Shown here piece by piece: positions 54,389 through 63,147 of a DNA stretch of 64,000 nucleotides. The position numbers and the translations under genes were made by a program. Numbering within the stretch: the first letter of the stretch is position 1; each line of letters starts with the position of its first letter. This stretch comes from Mesorhizobium sp. WSM4904 (GTDB taxonomy: Bacteria > Pseudomonadota > Alphaproteobacteria > Rhizobiales > Rhizobiaceae), in NCBI RefSeq assembly GCF_029674545.1, contig NZ_CP121354.1, positions 6,587,862-6,651,861 of the forward strand, in the 5' to 3' direction. The notes below the pieces were generated by a model that ran no database searches, was not told the DNA's origin, and saw only the letters and a program-made list of their open reading frames with translations.

Positions 54389-55197
54389 TTCCTTGCTCCC
54401 ACTTCGGAAACTTCGCCCGACTTGATCAGCCGTACCGTGCCGCGCCGGCCGTTGCCGTTCACCAGGTAGTCGGCCTCGCCCAGGTTCTTCTCATTCGTGT
54501 CCACGATCGGACGCAGCGCCAATGTCAGGCGGTCCGCCATCTGCTGCGCCACCGTGATGATCTCCGCCTGCTGCGGCGTCAGTTCCAGCGTCGCGGTCTG
54601 GCCGACCCTGGTCTTCTTGCCTTCTTCGTCTTCCTGGATGGTCTGGTCGATGGCCAGGACGCGGATGTTCTTGAGGATGGTCTCGGTGTTGAAGCCGCTG
54701 CCGCCGTTACCGGTGTCGGCGCGCCGGGTCATGATGACGTCGACGAAATCATTGGGCAGGATGAAGCCGCCGGCCGACGTGTCGGCCGATATGGCGGTCG
54801 CGACGGCGCGCATGCCGGACGGCAGGATCGACGACATGAAGCTCTGCCCTTCGCCGACCAGCTTGGAGCGCCGCAACGGCTCGCCGGTATACATGGCCAC
54901 GCGCGCCACCGAGCCCTTGAGCTTTTCGGCCGCGTCAGGTTCGGCGGCACGGGTGATGAAATTGGCGTTGACGCCGCTGGCCGGCCACTGCTCCCAGTTG
55001 ATGTTGTCGCCGAGCTGGCTGCCCATCGCGACATCGCCGGAAAGCACCAAGACATCCTGCAGCGCGATCGCCGGTTGCTTGGGAGCGTCGACAACGACCC
55101 GAGGCGGCGGCGCCACCACCATGTTCTTTGCGACATAACCCGCGCCACCCGCCGCGGCCACTGCCACGCCCAGAATAATCAGTCGGGATGCTGGCAT
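54385..55197 (-). CDS. cpaB: Tad pilus assembly protein CpaB/RcpC
   Basis: A 270-residue periplasmic protein anchored by an N-terminal helix (LIILGVAVAAAGGAGYVAK). A SAF-type domain follows, with GEPLRRSKLV and the conserved GMRAVATAISADTSAGGFIL. It is the first gene of the cpaBCDEF-tadBC operon. A CtrA-like site lies 63-78 bp upstream, and a terminator at 55343 separates it from cpaA. Confidence 0.93.
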   Translation of the reverse strand: MPASRLIILGVAVAAAGGAGYVAKNMVVAPPPRVVVDAPKQPAIALQDVLVLSGDVAMGSQLGDNINWEQWPASGVNANFITRAAEPDAAEKLKGSVARVAMYTGEPLRRSKLVGEGQSFMSSILPSGMRAVATAISADTSAGGFILPNDFVDVIMTRRADTGNGGSGFNTETILKNIRVLAIDQTIQEDEEGKKTRVGQTATLELTPQQAEIITVAQQMADRLTLALRPIVDTNEKNLGEADYLVNGNGRRGTVRLIKSGEVSEVGARK

Positions 55198-55259
55198 TCG
55201 TCCGAACCCTTCGCCTCAAGGCAAACCACCTAGCCAGGCCGGACTTTGCAGCCGCAATC

Positions 55260-55275
55260 GTCAAAACAAGGTTAA
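55260..55275 (-). promoter_or_regulatory. CtrA-box-like site upstream of cpaB
   Basis: On the minus strand TTAA-CCTTGTT-TTGAC, one mismatch to TTAA-N7-TTAAC, 63-78 bp before the cpaB ATG. Confidence 0.4.
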
Positions 55276-55342
55276 TGCAATGCTTACGATCGTGATTAAT
55301 TTAAGGTTTACTCAAATTAGACGGAACCGCTTGCCGTTAACG

Positions 55343-55363
55343 AAAAAAGGCGGCCAAGCCGCC
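55343..55363 (-). terminator. Terminator between cpaA and cpaB
   Basis: Read leftwards GGCGGC, TTG, GCCGCC and six T. It lies after cpaA and 146 bp before the cpaB start, so pilA-cpaA and cpaBCDEF-tadBC are likely separate transcripts. Confidence 0.75.
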
Positions 55364-55387
55364 CCGAGAAGCCTGCTGCGAACCAGT

Positions 55388-55493
55388 TAAAGCGCGTCGC
55401 GCTGAAACATATCCAGACGACGCGCTTTAAGTCCTTGTTTTGATGCATGTCGTTCTCCCAAAACCGCTGCGCACTTTTGGGCGACATGCATTA
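55388..55493. repeat. RIME-like element 4, forming the cpaA stop
   Basis: Nearly the same as element 1: TAAAGCGCGTCG/CGACGCGCTTTA then GCATGTCG/CGACATGC. Its last bases TTA (55491-55493) are the complement of the cpaA TAA stop. Confidence 0.85.
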
Positions 55494-56009
55494 GGCGGTG
55501 AGCCTATCCAGCGCCCAGACCATCAGCGGAGAATCCGGGAAGGTGAGAAGCCCGCCGAGACCAAGTGCCACGCCATAGGGAATGCCTGCGCGCTCGTCTG
55601 CGAAATGGCGCAGGAAACGGTTATGGCCGGTGTAGGCCGCGAGCGGCGATTTCCGGTAAGCCAGAATGGCAATCGTCAGCAGGCCGCCGATCAACGTCGA
55701 GGTTACCAGGTAGCCGATGAGATTGATGTTGAGCCCCATCCATACTGCGGTCGCCGCCAGCAGCTTGGCGTCGCCGCCGCCCATGCCGCCGAGCGCGAAC
55801 AGGCCGAAAGTCACCGCCAGCACCAGGGCACCGGCCGCGAAATGCCCGCCATAGGTTGCCCAGTCCATCCCGGTCAACGGAGCCACCAGAGCGAATGTCG
55901 CCAGAAGCAGCACAGGCACGCGGTTGGCGATCGTCATGGACAGTGTGTCGGAGATCGCCGCAAACAGCATGCAGAAAGGAAAGACGACGAAGATCGCGGC
56001 TTCAAGCAT
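55491..56009 (-). CDS. cpaA: Prepilin peptidase CpaA/TadV
   Basis: A 172-residue A24-type aspartic membrane peptidase that trims the Flp pilin and pseudopilins. The GxGD-type site reads GMGGGDAKLL, and several hydrophobic helices surround it. The first catalytic Asp would be in the N-terminal SDTLS. Its stop codon lies at the edge of a RIME-like element. It follows pilA, with a terminator-like hairpin between. Confidence 0.9.
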   Translation of the reverse strand: MLEAAIFVVFPFCMLFAAISDTLSMTIANRVPVLLLATFALVAPLTGMDWATYGGHFAAGALVLAVTFGLFALGGMGGGDAKLLAATAVWMGLNINLIGYLVTSTLIGGLLTIAILAYRKSPLAAYTGHNRFLRHFADERAGIPYGVALGLGGLLTFPDSPLMVWALDRLTA

Positions 56010-56101
56010 GGACGACGGACCCGCACGAAAATCGACGCCAGCCTAGACTCGGCGAATTAACGATTGATGCAACCGGACACTCAAATCGTCCGGTTGCATA
56101 G

Positions 56102-56130
56102 AAAAGGGCCGCCCAAGAGCGACCCTTTTT
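56102..56130 (-). terminator. Hairpin between pilA and cpaA
   Basis: AAAAGGG/CCCTTTT stem with a GC-rich inner part. It lies 47 bp after the pilA stop and ahead of cpaA. It would favour high pilA message over cpaA. Confidence 0.55.
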
Positions 56131-56176
56131 CCTTTCGAAACGCGCGATTTTATCAACCACGCGGCTTGCCGGCGTC

Positions 56177-56353
56177 TTAGTTGCCGGCGCCTTCAAGCTT
56201 GTTTGCAATGGCGATGAACTTGCTGTTCAGGGCACTGCCAAGCTGGCCGGCGCCGACCATGATGGCGAGCGCGATGAGAGCGGCGATCAGACCGTATTCG
56301 ATGGCGGTCGCGCCGGATTCGTCCTTCGCGAAACGTGCAATGAGGTTAGACAT
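56177..56353 (-). CDS. pilA: Flp-type major pilin
   Basis: A 58-residue pilin subunit. The short leader MSNLIARFAKDESG is followed by the mature start ATAIEYGLIAALIALAIMVG, the Flp motif with the essential Glu-Tyr at mature positions 4-5. CpaA should cut after the Gly at residue 14. GGAG lies about 9 bp upstream of the ATG. It is the only Flp pilin in this locus. A TTAG-N7-TTAAC site lies about 150 bp upstream. Confidence 0.95.
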   Translation of the reverse strand: MSNLIARFAKDESGATAIEYGLIAALIALAIMVGAGQLGSALNSKFIAIANKLEGAGN

Positions 56354-56709
56354 TCGAGAGCTCCTACTCCACGTGTTACAGCACTTCCGTCAACTTCTCT
56401 TGCCGGTTGATCGGATGTTGCGAATTTAGGGAGAAGCCCTTTCAATCGGCTTAATAAATACCCTTACCGATTCCTTTCCGGGGGCGAACCCGTTGCTTGG
56501 TTAACCGTGACCTAAGCGTCGAAAGGCGGACCGACGGGAAGAAAAAAGCGCGGAGAAGCGGCCACGCGCTGCTTTGCTAAAACAGCGTATGCTGCTGGCT
56601 CATGGCTCTCGAGTCGACCAATCCTTATCGCAGCCATGCAGCGTTTAACCGTCGGTTCACCAATTTCGTTCATGTTCCGTTGAACAGTCTGCCGCTCCGG
56701 AGCGCCTCA
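56354..56709. promoter_or_regulatory. pilA/CpaC-N divergent promoter region
   Basis: No gene seen in these 356 bp. A CtrA-like site lies at 56501-56516: on the minus strand CTTAGGTCACGGTTAA, TTAG-N7-TTAA plus flanks, one mismatch. CTTAATAAATACCC at 56451-56464 is AT-rich and may be part of the pilA promoter. The right part encodes an unlikely N-terminal extension of the next gene. Confidence 0.35.
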
Positions 56710-57132
56710 ATGACCTTGTCGAGATCGCCATTTCCAGTCGTCGCGCTGCTGGCAGTTGCCGCTTTCGTCGTGCCGGCCAGGGCCGGCGCCGGCATCGAGG
56801 TCACCATGAATCAGGCAAAGATCGTCAAGTTGTCGCGTGCCGCCGACACGATCGTCATAGGCAATCCGGCAATCGCCGACGCCGCCGTGCAAGACGCCTC
56901 GACGGTCGTCCTCACCGGCAAGGGTTTCGGCGTCACCAATCTGGTCGTGCTCGACTCCGATGGCAGCCCGATCATCGACGAGCAGGTGACGGTCGTGCGG
57001 CAAGCCGCGTCATCGGTGCGCATCTACAGGCGTGCCGAAGTCCAGACAATGTCCTGCACTCCCTATTGCGAAAGCTCGTACAAGAGCGAAGCTGAGAAAA
57101 CGTCCGAGACCGAAATGAACGCCGGCCATTGA
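56710..57132 (+). CDS. Stand-alone CpaC N-terminal-domain protein
   Basis: A 140-residue exported protein made only of the pilus-formation N-terminal domain. The signal peptide (VVALLAVAAFVVPARAGA) is followed by VTMNQAKIVKLSRAADTIVI and GKGFGVTNLVVLDSDG, then a tail with two cysteines (SCTPYC). It parallels the N-terminus of CpaC but lacks the secretin domain. ATG 56710 has GGAG 8 nt upstream; the frame opens at 56602. A role as an adaptor on the secretin or pilus base is inference. Confidence 0.82.
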   Translation: MTLSRSPFPVVALLAVAAFVVPARAGAGIEVTMNQAKIVKLSRAADTIVIGNPAIADAAVQDASTVVLTGKGFGVTNLVVLDSDGSPIIDEQVTVVRQAASSVRIYRRAEVQTMSCTPYCESSYKSEAEKTSETEMNAGH

Positions 57133-57159
57133 GGGCCGACGCCGGCAAGCGCCGCGACG

Positions 57160-57174
57160 TTAATGGCGGGTTAA
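57160..57174 (+). promoter_or_regulatory. CtrA-box consensus site upstream of tadE
   Basis: TTAA-TGGCGGG-TTAA matches the TTAA-N7-TTAA consensus exactly and lies 98 bp before the tadE ATG. Confidence 0.5.
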
Positions 57175-57271
57175 AGGTCGTCCGTCGAATTTAACGCTCA
57201 TCCAAACCGGGCCTCAATGGGTTTTTCGCTATGTTGCCGCCGGCATTGCAAGGGATCGGCAGGAACGGGAC

Positions 57272-57862
57272 ATGAGCAAGGATCCGACACCCGAGGGCGG
57301 CATGGACGGCAAGGCAAGGGCAAAGTCTCGCCATGGCTTCTTCAGCGACAGGCGCGGCAGCACAGTCATAGAGTTCGCGCTGCTTGCCATGCCGTTTGCC
57401 CTGTTAGTCTTCGCCATCCTCGAAAGCTGCATCTCGTTCGCCGGCCAGGAGGTGATGGCCAACATCACCGATGACGTCGCGCGCCAGCTCAGGACCGGGC
57501 AGCTCAAGAAGGCGAATGTGACCGAAGCCTCGATCAAGCAGCAGATCTGCGACGGGATGGCCATCATCGTCACCGGCAACTGTCTTGAACGCCTGCAGGT
57601 CGACCTGCGTGAGTATCCGACCTTTGCCGACGCCGCCACGGCGAGCTTCAAGATCGTGAACGGCCAGATCGTGCTGACGCAAGGCACGAACTCAATGCCT
57701 TTCGGGGTATCACCCGGGCTGGCGGAAACGAAGAACATGCTGCGTGTTTTCTACAAATGGCCGGTCATGACCGATTTCCTGGCCAAGCAGATGGCCAACA
57801 TAGACGGCGACACGCTGCATTTCGCGTCCGTGACTTGGCAGAACGAACCATTCGACAATTGA
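57272..57862 (+). CDS. tadE: TadE-like pseudopilin 1
   Basis: A 196-residue pseudopilin of the Tad system. After a basic leader (SRHGFFSDRRGS) comes TVIEFALLAMPFALLVFAIL, the cleaved hydrophobic helix with the conserved Glu. The remainder is a soluble domain with one Cys pair. AGGAACGGG precedes the ATG. A CtrA-consensus site lies 98 bp upstream. Followed by a second TadE-like gene 39 bp downstream. Confidence 0.9.
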   Translation: MSKDPTPEGGMDGKARAKSRHGFFSDRRGSTVIEFALLAMPFALLVFAILESCISFAGQEVMANITDDVARQLRTGQLKKANVTEASIKQQICDGMAIIVTGNCLERLQVDLREYPTFADAATASFKIVNGQIVLTQGTNSMPFGVSPGLAETKNMLRVFYKWPVMTDFLAKQMANIDGDTLHFASVTWQNEPFDN

Positions 57863-57901
57863 GACTGCTCGGCGGCTGAGACTGCGGCGGGTGGAGGTAA
57901 A

Positions 57902-58513
57902 ATGTACCGTGCGGGGGCACACTGGGGAATTTCGGCCATTGCGGCGAGGCTTTTCCGCGATCGCCGCGGCGTCGCGGCAATCGAGTTCGCGTTCATCGCG
58001 CCGGTGCTGCTCATCATGTATTTCATCACGATGGAAGCCTCGCAGGCGATCGAGACCAGCAAGAAGGTCAGCCGCATCGGCAGCATGGTGGCGGACCTCG
58101 TCACGCAGCAGACAACGGTCACGAAAGCGGATCTCGATGCGATCATGAAGATCGGCACCTCGACGCTGCAGCCCTACAACCGCTCGACGCCGACGATCAT
58201 CATCACCGGCATCCAGATCAGCGACCAGGCGTCGCCCCAGGCAAGGGTGGCCTGGTCGCGCAAGCTCGCAGGCACCACCTATAGCGCCGACGCAAAGAAG
58301 GACGATCCCACCACCGTTCCGTCGACGCTGAATATACGCAACACCTTCCTCGTGCGGGTGGAAAGCGACCTCGGCTACGAGGCGATGATCACCTGGTCGG
58401 CCGACGAATCGAAGGCGCTTGGATTGACCTCGGTCTTCAACAAGATACCGATGGGCGAGACATACTATCTGAGGCCGCGCCGCGGCCCCACGGTCCCCTG
58501 CACCGACTGCTGA
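57902..58513 (+). CDS. TadE/TadF-like pseudopilin 2
   Basis: A 203-residue pseudopilin. Leader ARLFRDRRGV, then AAIEFAFIAPVLLIMYFITM and a soluble domain ending in a CTDC pair. GGAGG precedes the ATG. The large vWA-type TadG usually found with these genes is not in the window. It converges on the PhnD-like gene, with only 4 bp between the stops. Confidence 0.88.
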   Translation: MYRAGAHWGISAIAARLFRDRRGVAAIEFAFIAPVLLIMYFITMEASQAIETSKKVSRIGSMVADLVTQQTTVTKADLDAIMKIGTSTLQPYNRSTPTIIITGIQISDQASPQARVAWSRKLAGTTYSADAKKDDPTTVPSTLNIRNTFLVRVESDLGYEAMITWSADESKALGLTSVFNKIPMGETYYLRPRRGPTVPCTDC

Positions 58514-58517
58514 GGGA

Positions 58518-59453
58518 TTATTCCCGACCGCCCGCTTCCCGTCGCACGATGGCCAGCGCCGTTGCATAGTCCTTCGACACGGCCAGCTCGAATCCGCCGG
58601 AATGCGTCGATTCCAAAAGATCGTAGACGTCCGGCGTCAGCGACTTGAGATTGGTCAGAAACACGGCGAGCCGGCGCTTGGCTTCGGCATCGAGATCGCT
58701 GCGCACGGCGTGAGGTCCGTATCGCAGCGGAGCCGAGGTCCATAGCACCCGAAGCGATGTCTTCGGGACGCCGGCGGCCTCGAGCCGTACGATCGTGCCG
58801 CCCGTGTTGGTAGGCTGGCCGTCGGCGTCGACAGGCTCCCAGCCGAACAGGCCGTCGGCTTCACCGTCGCCGAGCATCGCCTCGGCCGCGGTTGCCGAAG
58901 GAGCGCGCGCCAGGAAGGATGAGTCCTCCGCGATCTTCGCGCCTTCGCCTGAGAGCCCGGTCAGCGGCAGCAGGGAACCGCCGACATTGTCGGCGGGCGC
59001 GATCGCGATCCGGTGCGGGGCCATCGCCGCGAGGTCCGGCACTTTGCCGTCGCGCGTCAGCAGCACGGAACGAATGCCGACGGCACCATCGGCGTCGACC
59101 GGCGCCACCAGCGGCTCGACACAGCCGCAGCGCTCCGAGGCCGCGGCATAGGCGAGCGCCGAATAGACCGCATATTGCACGCGGCCACTCGCCTGCGCCT
59201 GGATCAGCGCCGCATAGTCGCGGGCAACCACGAACTCCACCTTCATGCCGAGAGCGTTCGTATAGGCATCCGTCAAGCGCGCCAGACCGGGAACTGTGTT
59301 GCCGCCTCCGGGCTCGGCGACGATGCCGATGCGGAACGTGCCGATGTCGTCGCGCCAGTCGGCGCGCGCCGGCAAGGTCCCCGAGAGCACCGCGAGAGCC
59401 GCCGCGCACGTCCTCAACGCCCGGCTTGCCGCGGATTTTCCAGCCTTGCCCAT
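58518..59453 (-). CDS. PhnD-like periplasmic binding protein, orphan
   Basis: A 311-residue phosphate/phosphonate-type solute-binding protein. Signal peptide LRTCAAALAVLSGTLPARA, then FRIGIVAEPGGGNTVPG and GRVQYAVYSALAYAAASERC, which match the PhnD fold. No permease or ATPase gene is adjacent. The ATG at 59453 fits a signal peptide; the frame stays open beyond it by chance. Ligand unknown; it might be a sensor subunit instead of a transporter part. Confidence 0.83.
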   Translation of the reverse strand: MGKAGKSAASRALRTCAAALAVLSGTLPARADWRDDIGTFRIGIVAEPGGGNTVPGLARLTDAYTNALGMKVEFVVARDYAALIQAQASGRVQYAVYSALAYAAASERCGCVEPLVAPVDADGAVGIRSVLLTRDGKVPDLAAMAPHRIAIAPADNVGGSLLPLTGLSGEGAKIAEDSSFLARAPSATAAEAMLGDGEADGLFGWEPVDADGQPTNTGGTIVRLEAAGVPKTSLRVLWTSAPLRYGPHAVRSDLDAEAKRRLAVFLTNLKSLTPDVYDLLESTHSGGFELAVSKDYATALAIVRREAGGRE

Positions 59454-59569
59454 GCTTGCCGCTCTCCCGCCGGCGTTTCGCCCGATTTGCACGACTATGG
59501 CGCCAAGCCGTTGCCGTTTGGTTTCCGATTTGCCAACGCCGCCGCGGAAGCTTATGTCTGGCTGCCCGG

Positions 59570-59614
59570 AGCATGATCCCGAAAAGTTGCAGACTTTTCG
59601 GAGACGATCATGCT
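59570..59614. repeat. Half RIME-like palindrome upstream of deoB
   Basis: AGCATGATC/GATCATGCT arms with an inner CCGAAAAGT/ACTTTTCGG stem, 35 bp before the deoB ATG. It is a single palindrome of the RIME type. Confidence 0.65.
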
Positions 59615-59648
59615 TCAAAAGCAAAATCCTAGGGCGAGATGGCACTTC

Positions 59649-60896
59649 ATGGCGCGGGCTTTCCTGTTCGTTCTCGATTCCTTCGGCATCGGCGGAGCGG
59701 CCGATGCCGAGCGCTATGGCGATGCCGGCGCCGACACGTTCGGGCATATCGCGCAGGCCTGCGCCGACGGCCGCGCGGATCGTGAAGGCTTGCGCAGCGG
59801 GCCGCTCGCGGTGCCCAACATGGCCTCGCTTGGGCTCGCCCGCGCAGCGCATACAGCAACCGGACTGGGGCTCGACGCCGACACGCCGCTGCTGGCCTCG
59901 TCCTTCCACGGCGCTGCCCAGGAGGTCTCGAGCGGCAAGGACACGCCGTCGGGCCACTGGGAGATCGCCGGCCTGCCCGTGCGTTTCGACTGGGGCTATT
60001 TTCCCGACACCGTGCCGGCCTTCCCTGCCGGGCTGACCGACGCGATCATCCGCGAAGGCAAGGTGCCGGGCATCCTCGGCAACTGTCACGCGCCCGGAAC
60101 CGAGATCATCGAGCGCTTCGGCGAGGAGCATATCCGCACCGGCAAGCCGATCTGCTACACCTCGGTGGATTCCGTGTTGCAGATCGCCGCGCACGAGACG
60201 CATTTCGGCCTGGAGCGGCTCTACGAGCTTTGCCTGACGGTGCGCCGTCTGGTCGATCCGCTCAAGATCGGGCGGGTGATCGCGCGGCCCTTCGTCGGCG
60301 AGACGAGAGCCATCTTCCAGCGCACCCACAACCGCCGCGACTATGCCGTGCCGCCGCCGGAGCCGACCTTGCTCGACCGGCTGACGGAGCGCGGCAGCAA
60401 GGTCATCGCCGTCGGCAAGATCGGCGACATCTTCGCCCATCGCGGCATCTCGGAGGTCCGCAAGGCCGGTGGCAACATTGCGATGTTCGACAAGGCGCTG
60501 GGTGCCATGGACGACGCCGGCGAAGGCGACCTGGTCTTTGCCAATTTCGTCGATTTCGACACCGAGTTCGGCCACCGACGCGATGTCGCCGGCTATGCCT
60601 GGGCGCTCGAGGCCTTCGACCGCCGGCTGCCGGAAGCGCTGTCCCGCATCCAGCCGGGCGACCTGCTCATCCTCACCGCCGACCACGGCAATGATCCGAC
60701 CTGGCGCGGCACCGATCACACGCGCGAACGCGTTCCGGTGATTGGCATCGGGCCCGGGTTGAAGGGCGGCGACATCGGGCTCAGGCCGACCTTCGCCGAT
60801 ATAGGCGAAACCGTCGCGGATCACCTCGGCCTTGCGCCTTGCCGCCACGGCACCTCTTTCCTTGCAACGATAGGCGGCCATGCCAGAACTGCCTGA
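59649..60896 (+). CDS. deoB: Phosphopentomutase
   Basis: Interconverts ribose or deoxyribose 1- and 5-phosphates in nucleoside salvage. An alkaline-phosphatase-fold metalloenzyme: N-terminal [15 protein letters not shown] and C-terminal [19 protein letters not shown] carry metal-binding Asp and His residues. A central [10 protein letters not shown] holds the phosphorylated Thr. Length 415. The ATG at 59649 is the family start; the frame opens at 59610. Its end overlaps mutM by 17 bp. Confidence 0.93.
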   Translation: MARAFLFVLDSFGIGGAADAERYGDAGADTFGHIAQACADGRADREGLRSGPLAVPNMASLGLARAAHTATGLGLDADTPLLASSFHGAAQEVSSGKDTPSGHWEIAGLPVRFDWGYFPDTVPAFPAGLTDAIIREGKVPGILGNCHAPGTEIIERFGEEHIRTGKPICYTSVDSVLQIAAHETHFGLERLYELCLTVRRLVDPLKIGRVIARPFVGETRAIFQRTHNRRDYAVPPPEPTLLDRLTERGSKVIAVGKIGDIFAHRGISEVRKAGGNIAMFDKALGAMDDAGEGDLVFANFVDFDTEFGHRRDVAGYAWALEAFDRRLPEALSRIQPGDLLILTADHGNDPTWRGTDHTRERVPVIGIGPGLKGGDIGLRPTFADIGETVADHLGLAPCRHGTSFLATIGGHARTA

Positions 60897-61770
60897 GGTC
60901 GAGACGGTCCGGCGCGGCCTGCAACCGGTTCTGGAAGGGGCGCGGCTCGTCAACGTCGAGGCGCGACGGCCAGACCTTCGCTTTCCTTTTCCAGAGCGGT
61001 TTTCGGAGAGGCTAGCCGGCAAGACCGTGACGGCGCTTGGCAGGCGCGCCAAATATCTGACGATGCATATCGAGGACGGTCCGGTCCTGATCTGCCATCT
61101 CGGCATGTCGGGATCGTTCCGCGTCGAAACCGCCGAGGGCAGCGGCACCCCCGGCACCTTCCATCACGAGCGCTCGAAGAACGGCGCGCACGACCATGTC
61201 GTGTTCGATGTCCAGTCGCCGAAGGGCGAGCGGTCGCGCATCATCTTCAACGACCCGCGCCGTTTCGGCTTCATGCTGTTTGCCGAAGGGGCGCCGGACA
61301 CGCATCCGATGCTGGCGGGGCTGGGCATCGAGCCGGCCGGCAATGCGCTCGACGGCCCCCTGCTCGCCTCGCTGCTCAAGGGCCGCAGGTCGCCGCTCAA
61401 GGCGGCACTGCTCGACCAGCGGCTGATCGCCGGGCTCGGCAACATATATGTGTCGGAGGCGCTGTGGCGCGCCGGCCTGTCGCCGTTGCGCGAAGCCGGT
61501 ACCATCGCCGGCTCCGGCAAGAAAGCGAAAGAGCAATGCGAACGCCTGGCCGAGGCGATCCGCTCGGTCATCGCCGACGCGATCGCCGCCGGCGGATCCT
61601 CGCTGCGCGACTATGTCCAGACAGACGGGTCGCTTGGCTATTTTCAGCATTCCTTCGCCGTCTATGACCGAGAAGGCGAGCCATGTCCGAAACCACGCTG
61701 CAGCGGCCATATCGAGCGCATCGTGCAAAGCGGCCGCTCGACCTTCTATTGCCGGACCTGTCAGCGGTGA
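60880..61770 (+). CDS. mutM: Formamidopyrimidine-DNA glycosylase
   Basis: Removes 8-oxoguanine and related oxidised bases. The N-terminal [14 protein letters not shown] supplies the catalytic Pro and Glu. The helix-two-turn-helix region ([15 protein letters not shown]) and the C-terminal zinc finger (CPKPRC and YCRTC) are complete. Length 296. It overlaps deoB by 17 bp, so the two are likely co-transcribed. Confidence 0.96.
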   Translation: MPELPEVETVRRGLQPVLEGARLVNVEARRPDLRFPFPERFSERLAGKTVTALGRRAKYLTMHIEDGPVLICHLGMSGSFRVETAEGSGTPGTFHHERSKNGAHDHVVFDVQSPKGERSRIIFNDPRRFGFMLFAEGAPDTHPMLAGLGIEPAGNALDGPLLASLLKGRRSPLKAALLDQRLIAGLGNIYVSEALWRAGLSPLREAGTIAGSGKKAKEQCERLAEAIRSVIADAIAAGGSSLRDYVQTDGSLGYFQHSFAVYDREGEPCPKPRCSGHIERIVQSGRSTFYCRTCQR

Positions 61771-61810
61771 GCTAGACCGGTCTCCGCAACCGAAGCGAGG
61801 AGACGATGCC

Positions 61811-62584
61811 ATGGCCTACGAAACCATTCTCGTGGAAACACGCGGCAAGGTCGGGCTGATCACGCTGAACCGGCCGAAGGCCCTCAACGCGCTGAATTCG
61901 CAGGTGCTGGCGGAGATCGTGGCCGCGGTGAACGCGTTCGGCGCCGATGCCGGCATCGGCGCGATGGTCCTTACGGGTTCGGAGAAGGCCTTCGCGGCCG
62001 GTGCCGACATCAAGGAAATGCAGGCGATCTCCTTCGTCGACGCTTATACGCAGGATTTCTTCGTCGGCTGGGAGGAACTCACGCGTGCGCGCAAACCGAT
62101 CGTCGCGGCGGTGGCCGGCTATGCGCTTGGCGGCGGCTGCGAGCTGGCGATGATGTGCGACTTCATCATCGCCGCCGACAATGCAAAATTCGGCCAGCCC
62201 GAAATCACGCTCGGCGTCATGCCGGGTATGGGCGGATCGCAACGGCTGACCCGTTTCGTCGGCAAGTCGAAGGCGATGGACATGTGCCTGACCGGGCGCA
62301 TGATGGATGCCGCCGAAGCCGAGCGCTGCGGACTGGTTTCACGGGTGGTGCCGGCCGCCGAGCTCGTCGAGGAAGCGCTAAAGGCGGCGGCGAAGATCGC
62401 CGAGTTTTCGCTGCCATCCGTGATGATGACAAAGGAAGCCGTCAATCGGGCCTATGAAACGACGCTCGCCGAAGGACTGCGCTTCGAACGCCGACTGTTC
62501 CATTCGCTGTTTGCGCTCGACGACCAGAAGGAAGGCATGGCCGCCTTCGTCGAGAAGCGGAAGCCGAATTTCACCAACCGCTGA
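61811..62584 (+). CDS. Enoyl-CoA hydratase
   Basis: A 257-residue crotonase with both catalytic glutamates: [11 protein letters not shown] and [13 protein letters not shown]. The oxyanion segment is [12 protein letters not shown]. It therefore should be a true hydratase, unlike the LuxI-linked paralogue at 9.1 kb. It lies 40 bp after mutM and 241 bp before rpsT; the order hydratase-rpsT-dnaA is familiar from Rhizobiales, where the gene is often named fadB1. Confidence 0.93.
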   Translation: MAYETILVETRGKVGLITLNRPKALNALNSQVLAEIVAAVNAFGADAGIGAMVLTGSEKAFAAGADIKEMQAISFVDAYTQDFFVGWEELTRARKPIVAAVAGYALGGGCELAMMCDFIIAADNAKFGQPEITLGVMPGMGGSQRLTRFVGKSKAMDMCLTGRMMDAAEAERCGLVSRVVPAAELVEEALKAAAKIAEFSLPSVMMTKEAVNRAYETTLAEGLRFERRLFHSLFALDDQKEGMAAFVEKRKPNFTNR

Positions 62585-62704
62585 TGCGTGTCCCCCCAAG
62601 ATGCGCGGCGGTTGGGAAACGACATGTATGAGACAACGCCCCGGAGAGCGTCGTGCGTTTCGACGCGACGCGCTCCAGGCTGCCAAAAAGACCGCCAAGC
62701 GGCG

Positions 62705-62733
62705 TTGACGCGCCGGAAAAGCTGAACTATAAG
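62705..62733 (+). promoter_or_regulatory. Strong sigma70 promoter of rpsT
   Basis: TTGACG, 17 bp, TATAAG: five of six matches at each hexamer with ideal spacing. It predicts a leader of about 85 nt before the rpsT ATG. Confidence 0.75.
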
Positions 62734-62825
62734 CCGCACCAACCGAGGCGGCCCCGTGGCTGCCCGTTTGTTCTTTGCGCCCTGCGGCACCCCGCTGGCG
62801 CCCAGCAGATCAGAAGAGAGGCATC

Positions 62826-63092
62826 ATGGCCAACACGTCTTCGGCCAAAAAGGCAACGCGCAAGATCGCCCGCCGCGCGGCGATCAACAAGAACCGCCGG
62901 TCGCGCGTCCGCACCTATGTCCGCCAGGTCGAAGAGGCGCTCGCCGCCGGCGACAAGGCCGCGGCGCTGGAGGCATTCAAGGCCGCGGAGCCGGAATTGA
63001 TGCGCGCCGCAACCAAGGGCGTCATCCACAAGAACACGGCTTCCCGCAAGGTTTCGCGGCTGGCACAGCGGGTCAAGGTGCTGTCGGCCTGA
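62826..63092 (+). CDS. rpsT: 30S ribosomal protein S20
   Basis: An 88-residue, Lys/Arg/Ala-rich protein of the small ribosomal subunit, opening [20 protein letters not shown] with the family's [21 protein letters not shown] lies before the ATG. It has its own strong promoter (62705) and terminator (63122). It precedes dnaA, as in other Rhizobiales. Confidence 0.97.
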   Translation: MANTSSAKKATRKIARRAAINKNRRSRVRTYVRQVEEALAAGDKAAALEAFKAAEPELMRAATKGVIHKNTASRKVSRLAQRVKVLSA

Positions 63093-63121
63093 CCGACTTC
63101 CATTTAGAACCGTTATCCTTG

Positions 63122-63147
63122 AACCCGGCCGCACAGGCCGGGTTTTT
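63122..63147 (+). terminator. Rho-independent terminator of rpsT
   Basis: AACCCGGCC, GCACA, GGCCGGGTT and then TTTT, 30 bp after the rpsT stop. Confidence 0.92.

Noticed and set aside
59454..61157. N-terminal extension of the PhnD-like frame to 879 residues
   Set aside because: The extension runs antisense through deoB and mutM; a proper signal peptide starts at 59453.
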